Below, piece by piece: positions 11,898-21,879 of a stretch of DNA of 64,000 nt. The DNA lies in NCBI RefSeq assembly GCF_963966145.1, contig NC_091049.1, forward strand, positions 13,020,001-13,084,000, read 5' to 3'. The position numbers and the translations under genes were made by a program. The notes under the pieces were generated by a model, which was not told the origin of the DNA, searched no databases, and saw only the letters and a list, made by a program, of their open reading frames with translations. The first letter of the stretch is position 1; every line of letters starts with the position of its first letter. The DNA is from Tenebrio molitor. Taxonomy: Eukaryota; Arthropoda; Insecta; Coleoptera; Tenebrionidae.

Positions 11898-12020
11898 CAC
11901 GAGTTTGTGTGTAAATTGGGCCTTTTTTGGCACGCGTGAGCCATTTTAAAACGCGAGTGAAACGAGCGTTTTAAAGGCCCACGAGTGCCAAAAAAGGCCC
12001 AATTTACACACGAACGAGTT
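11898..12020. repeat. CGAG-type hairpin (copy 1)
   Basis: Outer arms GTGTGTAAATTGGGCCTTTT and complement AAAAGGCCCAATTTACACAC enclose an inner inverted pair, TTTTAAAACGCGAGTGAAAC against CGAGCGTTTTAAAGG. The same two-tier plan occurs at 28674-28803 and 60651-60788. Confidence 0.8.
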
Positions 12021-12030
12021 GAATACAAAG

Positions 12031-12179
12031 TTTTTTTGTTCGACGAGCCCCTTAAAGGCTCCAAATCGCTTAAAACCTTTAAAATTAGCTTGACGTTTCG
12101 TTTTGACAAGTTGTGACATTTATCAAAATCCGTTCACATAGGAAAAAATTCTCAAATTCTGACAGTGTCGAACAAAAAA
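12031..12179. mobile_element. Small MITE (family B, copy 2)
   Basis: Ends TTTTTTGTTCGAC and complement GTCGAACAAAAAAA. The interior is nearly identical to 10951-11075. It sits inside the 1.05-kb TA-flanked element. Confidence 0.65.
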
Positions 12180-13975
12180 AGCAATTTTTCCATTAATATC
12201 GATATAATTCAAAAACTATCAAAGATCTTTCGAAACGGGTTCCAGATGTTGATTTTATACGTCATTAGCCACATTCTGATGCAAAAATTTAAACATAATT
12301 TTTTTTTTTTTAACAGTTTTTTATAAATATCTGCTCATAGAAAAAAATGTTTTTGAAATCAATTATACCGGCTGAAAGTAAATTTTTCGACAAATCAAAT
12401 CTGTAAATTTCATAATTTTTTCTCAATTCTTAAGGGTCATTTTGCCACCGGCGGTAAAAGATGAATCACCCTGTATATTGTGTATATAAATGTATGTATA
12501 TGTTTTTATCGGTTTAATATAATTTTTGTAGAAAAATTAATAAACTGCTTCAAAATCTCATGCGTTCTCATTTGAAATATGTTGCTGGAAGTCTACGGTG
12601 ACGTCATGTATGCGTCAGCCAATCAGTGTTTCCTACCGCATCGAGGCATCCTTTCATCTATACTTTACCCTCCTTGTGCACGGCCCAGCAATTGAAAAAA
12701 TTGTGGGCCAATATACATACAAAATACGTTGTTGACGTATATTTGGAACTTCTTCTCCAACTTCGTTAACAAAGTAAAAAAAAAATTCCATCTTGCGATA
12801 GATAAGTATTATTTAATGCTTACCTACATCTAAAATTCAAATTTGAACATTAGTACGTAACCATATAATTGAAACGAAACGAAAAACAGCAGCTGTCAGA
12901 CAGTAGAGAGACAATTTTGGACCGCTAAACTCATGTGAGCAAGATTTGAGTCTGCCTAACCCCTAACTTGGATTTCAGTCAAACTTGAGTGCCCATCAAT
13001 GCTCAAGTATTGTTTATAAAACACAAATCGGAACTCAAGTCTGTCCCAAGATTGAGTCTAACTTGAGTTTGAACTATAAATACCGGCCTTTGGCAGGCAT
13101 GGTGGGCTAGGCCGGAAAATCAACAGACGGTAAACAACCTTATTGAAGTACTAACATCAGAAGAAAAACGTCAACAGCCGACCGAGAAGCAAGATGACCT
13201 CGTCAATCTTTTTGAAGTAAAGCGAAAATTCAAGGAAAAATGAACGCGGTCTTACGAGTAAACATAACCCTACTGCGGAAATAGAAAAATCAAGTAATCG
13301 TAATGGAAATAAAGTCTCCACAATTCGATGTTATTTCTTACGACACATACGTCGTAATTGTAAGAACAGTACCTAAGCCAAGTTCGACCGCATCCAAGAA
13401 CGAGAATGTGAGAATGCAGAACAAGTGACGTGTGGATAGCGGACTTCGGAGCAACAGATCACGTGACACACTGAAAGGAATGGTTTTCCCCTTTGAAGTG
13501 CCTCTCAAAGTACACATCGGCAACAAATCAACAATGGATGCACTCGGAAAAACGATAATTATTTTTTTTTCAATTTTATTTCTCATAATGCTTATTCTAC
13601 GTTGGTTCACTTGTTCATGACGTCATCCATTTTTGAGCTATGACGTCACATTAATTTTTTTAAATGACCACCCCCTCTTTTTTATTTTCTTTCTGATAGA
13701 TCTTCCTACTATCTAAATTCTAAACGATGAATGAAAAAAAATGGTACCTTACATAACAATATTTTTGAGGTAATTACCAATTTTACTGCAAAAATTTAAT
13801 TTAATTTTTAATGTTGCAACAGTCCAAACCGCCGGTGCAGGAGGCGTAAGAGAGTACTGTAGATGCTAGGGTACTGAAACAGCATTGTGTAAACACCGGA
13901 ACACAACGAAATGACAAAAAATCGACCAGTGTCGTTACCCTGAATGGTTGTCTCAAGTAGTATATTAAGTATAAA

Positions 13976-14075
13976 GAACGGTAATGACAATGTACGGATC
14001 GAAGACAATTGTTTGGAGGAGGAGCTTGCGACGACTCCAATATTGTCTGAGATCCGTACATTGTCATTAACGTTC
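13976..14075. repeat. 100-bp inverted repeat with 24-bp arms
   Basis: The arm AACGGTAATGACAATGTACG followed by GATC is repeated in complement at 14051-14075. The loop itself contains a second weaker inverted pair (GACAATTGTTTGGAG against CTCCAATATTGTC). Open frames on both strands here are by-products of the symmetry. The flanks 13800-13975 and 14076-14280 show no gene. Confidence 0.7.
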
Positions 14076-14280
14076 GTCATGCTTATGAGATTTTTTGCGC
14101 GATTGAATATTTATTACAAAACATTCCTAACTAGAATGCAATGCGATACGACGCCCTTCACATCGCGTTGCCACAATGTCAATTTTTGTATCGCCTTTCT
14201 AAGGCAATCTGCAAACAACTACCGCCATTGCAGTTTTTGTGCGCAAATATCGCCAGTTGTGTTGAAAAACAAGCAGTAAA

Positions 14281-15161
14281 ATGAGTGATATTAGTGATTC
14301 CGAAAACGAAGTGGATATTGTAGAAGAAACTTTGAATGTGGGGTGCGTCACAAATAAAGAATTTTTGAAACTAACGACCTCAACGTGTAATTAAGAAGAC
14401 AAGGAAAATTTGTGGTATGAAAATTTTGATAATACTAATGTCGCGGCAAGTTCGCTAATATTATTTCATTGCAGCGGCAAGGAATGCCGACCACAAGAGC
14501 CGTGTGAGTTTCCAGAAAGTGCTAACATCTTGTCTTCACCTTCTGTCTACATAAATCAAGAATTTTCGAAACCAGCGAACTCAATATGAAATCAAGAAGA
14601 CAAGGAAAATCCGGGGTATGAACATTTAATGTCACGGCAAGTCTGTTACTAAAATTGTTTCATTGCAGCGGCAAGGTAGGCCGACTACAAGAGCCGTGTG
14701 AGTTTCCAGAAAGTGCTAACATCTTGTCTTCAACTTCCGTCTACATAAATGAAGAATTTTCGAAACCAACGATCTCAATTTGTAATCAAGAAGACAAGGA
14801 AAATGCGGGGTATGAAAATTTTGACAATGCCAATGTCGCGGCAAGTTTGCTAATGCTATTTCATTGCAGCAGCAAGGAAAGCCGACTACAAGAGCCGTGT
14901 GAGTTTCCAGAAAGTGCTAACATCTTGTCTTCAACTTCTGTCTACATAAATGAAGAATTATTTTCGAAACCAACAACCTCAATGTGTACCTAATCAAGAA
15001 GACAAGGAAAATGCGGGGTATGAAAATTTTGACAATGCCAATGTCGCGGCAAGTTTGCTAATGCTATTTCATTGCAGCGCCAAGGAAAGCCGACTACAAG
15101 AGCTTTATGAGTTTCCAGAAAGTGCCCCCACATCTTGTCTTCAACTTCTGTCTACATAAAA
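14281..15161 (+). pseudogene. Relic of a protein with a 65-residue tandem repeat
   Basis: An ATG at 14281 opens MSDISDSENEVDIVEETLNV, an acidic N-terminus. Four tandem units of about 194 to 209 bp follow. The TTCATTGCAG landmark falls at 14465, 14659, 14860 and 15068. Unit consensus features are EDKENxGYENFDNxNVAAS, LFHCSxKExRLQEPCEFPES and ANILSSxSVYINEEFSKP. Units 1 and 2 contain stops; units 3 and 4 are open. I do not recognise the protein. The P-type transposase downstream may or may not be related. Confidence 0.6.
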
Positions 15162-15179
15162 TCGATTAATTTTGAATAA

Positions 15180-15730
15180 ACTTTACTTACCGTTCTAAAA
15201 CACCAAAAATTACTTACCATCGAGTTTATCGTTAGCAACGAGTAAACAGAGCTTACCATCTTGGAAACAGACGTGGTAAACAACCAAATAGAGTACAATC
15301 GCGCAAAAAAGTATCAAACGTATCGTTCGTCACCGGGATTGAGGTTCCCGGAAACGTGTCGTTTCGCCCGCCTCGGAATTTCAGTGTGTCAATCACTACA
15401 AATTGACAAGTCGTCTCGGCTGCGACTTTCCCTCGTGTTGTCCGTCCACTCTTCTTCAGCCGCGGAAGGTGATCCCGTTCCGGTCGCCAGTCCCGTCATT
15501 TCCTCTTTTTTCCGGATAGGGACGGGACTCCTCCGAACTTTCCTGATCCTTCCCTCTAGACCCACGAAACGTCTACGCCGTCCACTAGGCGACGACAACC
15601 CACGCTTGCAGGAACAACCCTCAACAGAGGTAAAAACACCTTTGCATTCCGTTAGAAGTCGCGGGACTCCAAACAGGGTTGCTAGCCGGGACTCCAGGTT
15701 GTCTGGCGAGGCGCAAAAGCCACTGCCTGG
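15180..15730. other. GC-richer stretch of unknown origin
   Basis: From about 15320 the GC content rises well above the flanks. An open frame runs from 15261 to 15743 on + and another on -, but neither has a motif I know. Its right edge abuts the P transposase fragment. It could be part of another retroelement or a captured segment. Confidence 0.4.
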
Positions 15731-17171
15731 AAAATGCCAATAGCTTATGGTTTCTGCGAAGGAACTACCACCACTGCTGACTTGACGCGCTTCCTAAAAT
15801 CAGTAATTCGTGCAGTAAAAGCTACAGGGTTAACGATTGCTGCTACTGTATGCGATCAGGGTGCTACCAACCAGGCAACAGTGAATGGCCTTATGCGTGA
15901 GACCGATCGGCATTTTACCAAGGAAGGTCGTGAGAATAAACTATGCGGCTACGTCGTCGATGATGAAGAAATCATACATTTATATGATTTTCCTCATCTT
16001 ATGAAAGGCATCCGGAATTCGTTGTTGGAGCACGATTTAAATTTTTACGAAAACAATGTACATAAAGTTGCCTCATGGTCTCACATAAGAGAGGCTAGAC
16101 AAAAATCGTGGAGCATTTAGCCAGTTCCAAAAAATTGGGGATGAACACATTGTTCCCGAAAAAATAAAAAAGATGCGTGTCAAAAATTGTACCCAAGTTT
16201 TTAGTTTCACATATGCGAGCACAATGAACTTGTATGCTGACTACAGTCGCCGACTAGAAAGTACGGATGAACTGTATTTAGCTCCAGAAGCCTCCAGTAC
16301 TGCAGATCTCCTCCTGTTCTTTGACCGATTGTTCGATAGTGTAAACGGTTCTGCGAGTTCTGGACAACCGGGGAAAGAGTTGCGCGGACTTGTTACAGAA
16401 ACGTCGGATCATTTAACTGTGTGGCGAGATTCCCTACCTGTACTACAGAGTATGTTTTATTCGTCTGATAAAGGCAAACTCATAACGCCATCAATAAAAA
16501 ATTGGGCTCATAATGTTCGAGCGTGTATATATTTGCGCTCCAAGTTATTTTCGTTGGGCTTTAAACGATTTGCCATGCGCAATTTTAATCAGGACCCCAT
16601 CGAAAATTTCTTTTCTTGCATAAGAAGTCACGGAGTGCGTAACACAAACCCCAATTGTTCGGCTTTTATAACGACATTCAAGAGCCTCCTGGTCAATAAT
16701 TTAGTTTCTCGCCGATCAATTGGGGCTTACTGTGAAGAAGACGAATCTGAAGGTATTCTTTGTAATTTACGAGCTTTCCTTACCGAACAAGGAAGTGTCG
16801 AATTTATTTCTCCTGCAGTTCAGCCTCCAGTTTTTCCAGCAACTTCTGCTTCTAGTACGTCTGCTACTTCGACATTTGTAGCCGATTATACGAATGCGTA
16901 TGTTTCGGGGTACGTAGCAAAACAAATTTTAAGTAAGAGTAAATGTAGCGGCTGCATGAAAACCATGTGTGCAACCACCGATTTGCCGGAAAATATTTTA
17001 ATTAGAGAAAGAGAATTTAAAGGGTACAAATTAGCCCACCCTTCCTCTGCTTTTTCCATAATTTTTAGACAATGTACCAACTTGATTTTAAGTAACATCC
17101 CCACATTGATTACAGGTTACAATGTTAAACATACACCCTATTTTGCAGTAAGCATAATACAACAAATGTAG
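15731..17171 (+). pseudogene. P-element transposase, C-terminal two thirds (P-like element 2)
   Basis: Starts abruptly at KMPIAYGFCEGTTTTADL. Then comes IAATVCDQGATNQATV with a catalytic Asp of the RNase-H fold, then LYDFPHLMKGIRNSLL. One frameshift near 16090 joins it to the frame KIGDEHIVPEKIKKMRVKN and on to 17171. Further in are the GTP-binding-insert-like region, HNVRACIYLRSKLFSLGFKR, and NQDPIENFFSCIRSHG with the catalytic Glu. A C-terminal part has YVSGYVAKQIL and CSGCMKTMC. About 470 of roughly 750 family residues remain. The THAP domain and first catalytic Asp are missing. It is otherwise well preserved. Confidence 0.88.
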
Positions 17172-17687
17172 ATACTTTCATTAGAACTACTGTGAATATA
17201 ATTCTACATAATTAAATTAATAATATTAATAAAGTCCTAAAAGGGAAAGATTTTAGGCATGCGAATAGCGGAGACTATGTAAGGTCGTTAGCATTTACAA
17301 AAAGTGCTAAAAGATTTTGGCGTAGAAGAAAATAATGTGTACCTAACCTATGTTATGATTTTCAATTTCATTTAATCTAATAAAAGTTATTCCATTTTCA
17401 GCAGTAGATCCAAAATTTGACTCATTCTAACATTTTTAAGCATAAACATTTACTTGTCTATTAACATCACATTAAGATCACCCATTACATAATTATGCAT
17501 ACTTATTTGAGGAAGTCTATGTATTATATTATACTTCTACTTATAATTTTTTATTTTACTCAGAAATTAATACATATGTTGGTAATGAATAATTTGTTTT
17601 TTTGTATACATAGGTATTACTTTATTTCGATAAGTAAATAATAATGAATAAATAGTAACAATGTGCAATATCAACCAACTAATATTA
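17172..17687. other. AT-rich stretch downstream of P-like element 2
   Basis: Several AATAAA-like strings lie just after the transposase stop (for example near 17225). No TIR or other gene is identified. Confidence 0.5.
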
Positions 17688-17879
17688 AGATTATGGCCAT
17701 TTTCTGGAAACTGATAGGGACGGCATCTCTGGTAAACCATTCTCATATGTTAAAACAATTTGACGGGAAACATCACTTTTGACATTTCCTGTCAAATATA
17801 TTTTGAAACATTTTAGAAAGTAATACAACTACTTTACCCGAGGTGCCGCCAGATGTTTCCAGTGGGATGGCCACAATCT
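17688..17879. mobile_element. 192-bp MITE, TA target duplication
   Basis: TIRs of about 48 bp (AGATTATGGCCATTTTCTGG at the left; complement AGATTGTGGCCATCCCACTGG-like at the right, ending GGCCACAATCT), with TA at 17686-17687 and 17880-17881. It is non-coding. Confidence 0.75.
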
Positions 17880-17887
17880 TATTATTA

Positions 17888-18707
17888 AGTGGGATTTATA
17901 AACTATTCCGCAGCCGCAACAGTGGTGGCAAGGATAGCAATTTATAAACTCCATGCCGTTGCAGTTGGTACCATACTGATATGCCACCTGTCAACACATA
18001 ATGTAACATAACCTATATTTCTTTGTTGTTACACGTTAATATCCGTTTCTTTACAATGATTGACGAAAAAGTGCTTTTGGGAACTTTTGGGTTGTTACTG
18101 TGTTCTTATGTACAATGAGGGACATGGAATCCTGGGCAGTCTGCTATTGTCATTTCAAAAAGTGTCAATGTAAATGCACCTTTACTGTCATTATGATTGA
18201 TATTTTCAAAAAAACTGTCAAATTAACTTAAGCTTGGTTATGAGTAGCTAAGGTATGGCTTAGAAATTTTGACAACAGAATGACACATCTGCCCAGTTTT
18301 CCGTGTCCGCAATAGTAATACTAAAAACGAATCGTCGATGGAGAAGATATAAAGGCCAATTAATAGACAAAGGAAAACTCAAGGCAGTTACAATTATTTT
18401 CTGAAAATGAAAGCTGCAGATCCAGAACAATTTTTTAAATACACCCGTTTATTATGCTGTCAACAACCAACACCTGTTTTACCGGCTCAATTGCTTACAC
18501 CTGATTGGTCGAGCGTTACTGAATCCGCAGCAGTTGCCGCAGAAGATAAAAATTGGTTATATCCAACGGCACAGCTGCGGCTGCCCAACTGCAACCGTGG
18601 CTGATACCGAACTTTATAAATGACAGTACCCAATGCGCATCTTTTATCTTCTTGCCGTTGCGTCAACAGCAACTGCTGCGGCTGCGGAAGAGTTTATAAA
18701 TCCAGCT
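17888..18707 (+). mobile_element. Harbinger element with TTA target duplication
   Basis: TIRs of about 40 bp (GGATTTATAAACTATTCCGC at the left; complement GGATTTATAAACTCTTCCGC at the right). TTA is duplicated at 17885-17887 and 18708-18710, the hallmark of PIF/Harbinger. Inside, 18390-18470 reads KMKAADPEQFFKYTRL, the N-terminal signature of a HARBI1-type transposase. The rest of the gene is deleted. A family-A MITE (18113-18315) is inserted in it. Subterminal GCAGCCGCAGCAGTTG motifs repeat in both orientations. Confidence 0.85.
18113..18315. mobile_element. 203-bp MITE (family A, copy 2)
   Basis: Same element as 855-1056 in the same orientation, flanked by TA at 18111-18112 and 18316-18317. 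It is inserted in the Harbinger element, so it is younger than it. Confidence 0.88.
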
Positions 18708-18909
18708 TTAGTTGTCATGACATGCTAAAAATACCAATTTTGAAGTTTCCCGCTACGCCCACGTCCGTTCCACAGTCTCACTCCCATCAATACAGGTTAT
18801 TTTTTCTTTCATTACTCCTAGTAGTACTGTGATTAATCTCTAGATGTCGCAATCAAACCTGTTCGTATCGCAAACTGGAGGAGTGGGGCATCTATTTGGT
18901 TATCTAGGC

Positions 18910-20603
18910 CAAAGAGTATAGGATAGAGGGGAAGCAGAAATATAAGTGTAAGTGACGGCCTCTAGTGTTTCAGACTCGTAACTATTCAGTTCATTGCACG
19001 GCCTCCTAGATTCATAAGAGACTCGTCTCTTATCCGGCCTGCCGCATTCGTAGTTCTAAGCATATTATTTTTGTTTTATAGGGTGCGCCACAATACGGGG
19101 CTTATGTGTTGTACTGGTTGCCTGCCTTGCAGGAAATTATTGTTTTATAGACGTGTTTTCAACATTTTTCAACAGTTTTAACGCACAAATACATCTGACA
19201 CTTTTTCAAAATCTCAAATCAAAAACATTTTTTATGAACGGTAAATTTAATTTCAACAATTTTCTTTTTTATTATTATTTTTTATTTGTCTGAGTGCAAG
19301 TTACAAAAATTTACAATGACAGGAAGTTCTAATTTTTAAATAAGTGTCTCACTCATATTTTACAATGAACAGGACCATGAATTAGTGGATTTTCCGAAAA
19401 ATATGAGGCTAAGATATTCTTCAAAACAAAATTTATATTTTCCTTTGGAATGCTTGGTAGAATTTCTACTATTGAAATTATTGTCAATTGTAGTTTGCGA
19501 ACGAGAAATTTGAATTTTAGCTTCTTCACTTGCAATGGGTTTAGGGTAGATTGTAAAGATTATAATAATGAAGATTTACGATAGTGGTAAGTTTATCTAC
19601 CTGCTAGTTCCTAACAAGGGATGCCGAATATCGGTAAAATGCAGACTGTTTGTCCCCCCTGGAATGAACTGCTCATAGTCGTACATCTTCATTATTATCT
19701 AAATGTTTAATCTACCCAAAACCCATTGCAAGTGAAGAAGCTAAAATTCCAATTTCTCATTCCCAAACCATACTAGACCCACAAATTGATCATTGGGGTA
19801 ACTTAGCCTTCCTCTATCTTAGTAATAAATTAATTCCAATAAAGGGATTTTCTTTTTCGAATTTGGATCTCGGAAATGTGACAAGCAATAATCACATCCA
19901 TGGATTGCCTCCGTTATTTTCATAATTAAGTAGCCACATAAAAAAGCCGTTGGCGCCGTCTCAATTTGAAAATTGGTACTTGGCAAATAAGTAAATGGAG
20001 ACAATTTTTCTAGTTTTTCCAGAGAACTATCTTGCAAGGTGACTGAAACATTTACATTGGTCCTTAAATTTTGGAATCTTCGTAAAATTTTACTACTTGC
20101 TTATTCTGCGGCACTCATGATATTACCAGTATGATCTCTCAGTCCTATCTTCCATGACGCATTTAAAGTGATATCATTGGGTAGATTATGATAAGAAATG
20201 TTGTCTTTATGTCGTGAACTAATACTACATTTTTTCTTTGTTTGTGGCATTTTTTAAAGTTTCGACTGCACTTAGTTTTTGAAATTGACAATTTATTATA
20301 TAAAATGTCATTATTCATACGTATATACTAATATATGGGTCACATTAAAGTCGCTAGATGGACATACTATACGGGTAATTTTGAAAAACAGACATTTATC
20401 GAATGCGACAGGCCGGATAAGAGACGAGTCTCTTATTAATCTAGGAGGCCGTGGTTCATTGGCTGCTAAGGGGAAACGGGGAGCGGGAGGAACAGTTTAT
20501 TCATTATGTTTAAGAGTCTCACACACTAGAGGCGCTGAAACTCGTATACTATAATTTAACATTGGCTCTTATGGGCTGCTTCTCCTCTATCCTATACTCT
20601 CTG
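18910..20603 (-). mobile_element. P-like element 4 with 8-bp target duplication and long TIRs
   Basis: Starts CAAAGAGTATAGGATAGAGG and ends with the complement CCTATACTCTCTG. ATCTAGGC is duplicated exactly at 18902-18909 and 20604-20611. Inverted repeats extend about 150 to 200 bp inward (GGCCTCCTAGATT..., GACGAGTCTCTTATCCGGCC) on both sides. An inner palindrome with arms of about 80 bp lies at 19500-19770. The 8-bp duplication, CA terminus and THAP-like ORF support the P superfamily. It is a 1.7-kb deletion derivative. Confidence 0.82.
19819..20250 (-). pseudogene. Degenerate THAP N-terminus fused to P-transposase C-terminus
   Basis: Minus-strand ATG at 20250: MPQTKKKCSISSRHKDNISY then HNLPNDITLNASWKIGLR, laid out like a THAP domain but with the second Cys lost. 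After a stop and frame change the reading gives LSPFTYLPSTNFQIETAPTA, then GYLIMKITEAIHGCDYC, which matches the C-terminal Cys-rich end of P transposases. The catalytic middle is deleted. Confidence 0.6.
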
Positions 20604-20770
20604 ATCTAGGCTAGTACCATTAGAGCATGCGGGTAGAATTCACGTTGTTAGCAGCGCAGCGTTTCAATCTTCGACGAGTGAGGCAATCACAAGACGCATT
20701 ATAAAATGCAAACAATGTTCTTTTGAATTTTTTCTTGCTCCCAGTGTGTACATATTTCAAGCAATTGCCA

Positions 20771-21868
20771 TGAATTTATCAAAGTACGATGGCGATGATG
20801 AACCGAATATGTCACGGTGGAAGGACAAGAAACGTCGTACCACTACGACGAAACGTCCAAATGAACGAATTAATAATACCACTGATGCGACAATTAACAA
20901 CACCTCCGAAAAAGCAGCCAAAAATTGTTATCCCTTCAGTTGTTGATAATTTATCATCTTCATCGGAAGATGAGTCAAACGAGATGTCTAACAACCAATA
21001 CATGCAGCGTCCGCCTTCTGGTGGTATGTTTAATGATGGTGAAATTGTTAAGTTTTTCGATTCGTATCCCACCGCCAGCCAACACATGGATCCCGTTAGA
21101 ATGGCTACCAATCTGCCCAAAAAAAAAATTTAATTTCGAAAATCTCCAACAAATAAACTAAATTATTGTCAGTTTCAATATAAGCGTCCGCCGGTACTGT
21201 TTCTGGTTACGAATGCGTACGGTATGTTTATAACAAATTCTGAAAATTTTACCCAACGACGGTCATTCACGACATTAAAGCTTTGCAAGCCAAACATCGC
21301 GTCGCAATGTTAGTGCCAACGGTGGACTACTGGTGGAATATAGAGAGTCGTGAACTTATGAAAGCATTTATCGAGCATTTTGTTAACGATTAGAAATCGT
21401 TAGCTCAAAATAATGCTTTTTGTTCCGCGTTAGAGACATTTGCTATTAAAAATGTGCCTGCTACTTTGCCAGCCTGGCGTGTTTGCGTTTAGGGTCTTTA
21501 ATACCAATTCAATGCCGAGCACAATTTCCGTTCCTCTGGGAGAGATAAAAGACAAACAAATCCAAATGCATAAATGGAAAAAATTGGTGACGCCGGCACA
21601 TCTACATACAATCATGTTTGTTCAAGTACATGGATTTAAAATAACGCGATCAGGTTTTACGTTGGATATGTCTCTTGAAGCTATGTTTTACGAACGCGCC
21701 GCAATTGTTGATAATGAGTGGCTTCGCTCATCATTTATTATTCCCAAAAATTTACCCTACGTCATTGCTGGCTCTCATTCATCATCTTCCAGCGATGGTG
21801 ATGATGAGACTGTGGATAACAACCGCGGGATATTTCATGGACACATTTTAAATACGAGCAATTGGTAA
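20771..21868 (+). pseudogene. Unrecognised broken ORF block
   Basis: Three successive frames that look like one or two decayed genes. The first is a Ser/Asn/Thr-rich piece (VVDNLSSSSEDESNEMSNNQ ... GEIVKFFDSYPTASQHMDP). The second reads VIHDIKALQAKHRVAMLVPT then DYWWNIESRELMKAFIEHFV. The third, 21440-21868, has STISVPLGEIKDKQIQMHKW, KKLVTPAHLHTIMFVQVHGF and an acidic Ser-rich tail. The blocks are joined by stops and frameshifts. I recognise no domain. The composition is unlike the TE relics around it, and a viral or large-transposon origin is possible but unproven. Confidence 0.4.
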
Positions 21869-21879
21869 ATTATCTGGTT

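Larger units (their letters stand above)
11421..12475. mobile_element. 1.05-kb TA-flanked TIR element inside P-like element 1
   Basis: TIRs of nearly 50 bp (TACAGGGTGATTCATCTTTT and on through ACCGCCGGTGGCAAAAT, matched in complement at the right end). TA is duplicated at 11419-11420 and 12476-12477. No transposase is visible. It contains a CGAG-type hairpin and a family-B MITE. Confidence 0.85.
9793..12676 (+). mobile_element. P-like element 1 with THAP ORF
   Basis: TIRs CAAGAAGAGTAAAGTATAG (left) and, in complement from the right, CAAGGAGGGTAAAGTATAG, followed by subterminal AAGGATGCCTCGAT on both sides and GTGACGTCA(C/T) further in. The flank TGCACGGCC is duplicated at 9784-9792 and 12677-12685 (8 or 9 bp; P elements make 8). 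A THAP ORF lies inside in the expected place. The catalytic RNase-H part is missing, so it is a deletion derivative. A 1.05-kb TA-flanked element (11421-12475) is inserted in its right half. Confidence 0.85.
9613..12775 (+). pseudogene. Myb/SANT-like ORF relic split by the P-like element
   Basis: 9613-9792 reads METVYGLKEKILM..., then KTDAVSVKRKNST and TTQYNSQPESTTVCTA. After the P-like insert it resumes at 12686 with QQLKKLWANIHTKYVVDV. That order (K-KTDA, W/ER-I, Y-N-Q, QLKKLW-N) is the signature of Myb/SANT-like DNA-binding domains (Myb_DNA-bind_5 type) found in Harbinger and related elements. At least one stop is present (after KAIEN), as well as a W-to-stop change. It is inactive. Confidence 0.65.
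9403..13088 (+). mobile_element. Harbinger-like element, TTT target duplication, hosting a P-like element
   Basis: TIRs start GGCCGGTTTTTATAGT at the left and (complement) GGCCGGTATTTATAGT at the right. The subterminal DNA is rich in CAAGT/ACTTG motifs. TTT is duplicated at 9400-9402 and 13089-13091. Without the P-like insert it is about 790 bp. It carries a Myb/SANT-type ORF, which fits a PIF/Harbinger derivative. The superfamily call is inferred from the 3-bp duplication and that ORF. Confidence 0.65.
9330..13560 (+). pseudogene. Copia-type gag/protease relic, split by a nested insertion
   Basis: Left part 9330-9402: LRESLPDEFESL. It resumes at 13089 as WQAWWARPENQQTVNNLIEV, then a run of stops where a zinc knuckle would be, then VWIADFGATDHVTH at about 13430, then HIGNKSTMDALG. 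The last pieces match the retropepsin start of Copia polyproteins, with the active-site D-S-G changed to D-F-G. The two halves join cleanly when 9403-13088 plus one TTT is removed. It is clearly dead. From 13620 to 13800 I see only AT-rich DNA. Confidence 0.7.

Noticed and set aside
10951..12173. LTR pair suggested by direct repeats 1.1 kb apart
   Set aside because: The repeats are two copies of a small inverted-terminus MITE, one inside a TA-flanked element and one outside, with no retroelement features between them.
13801..14080. Two overlapping minus-strand frames of about 90 codons
   Set aside because: They arise from the inverted repeat and lack motifs.
14400..15160. CRISPR-like or satellite array
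   Set aside because: Units of about 200 bp are contiguous, without unique spacers, and conserve a protein reading. The host is eukaryotic.
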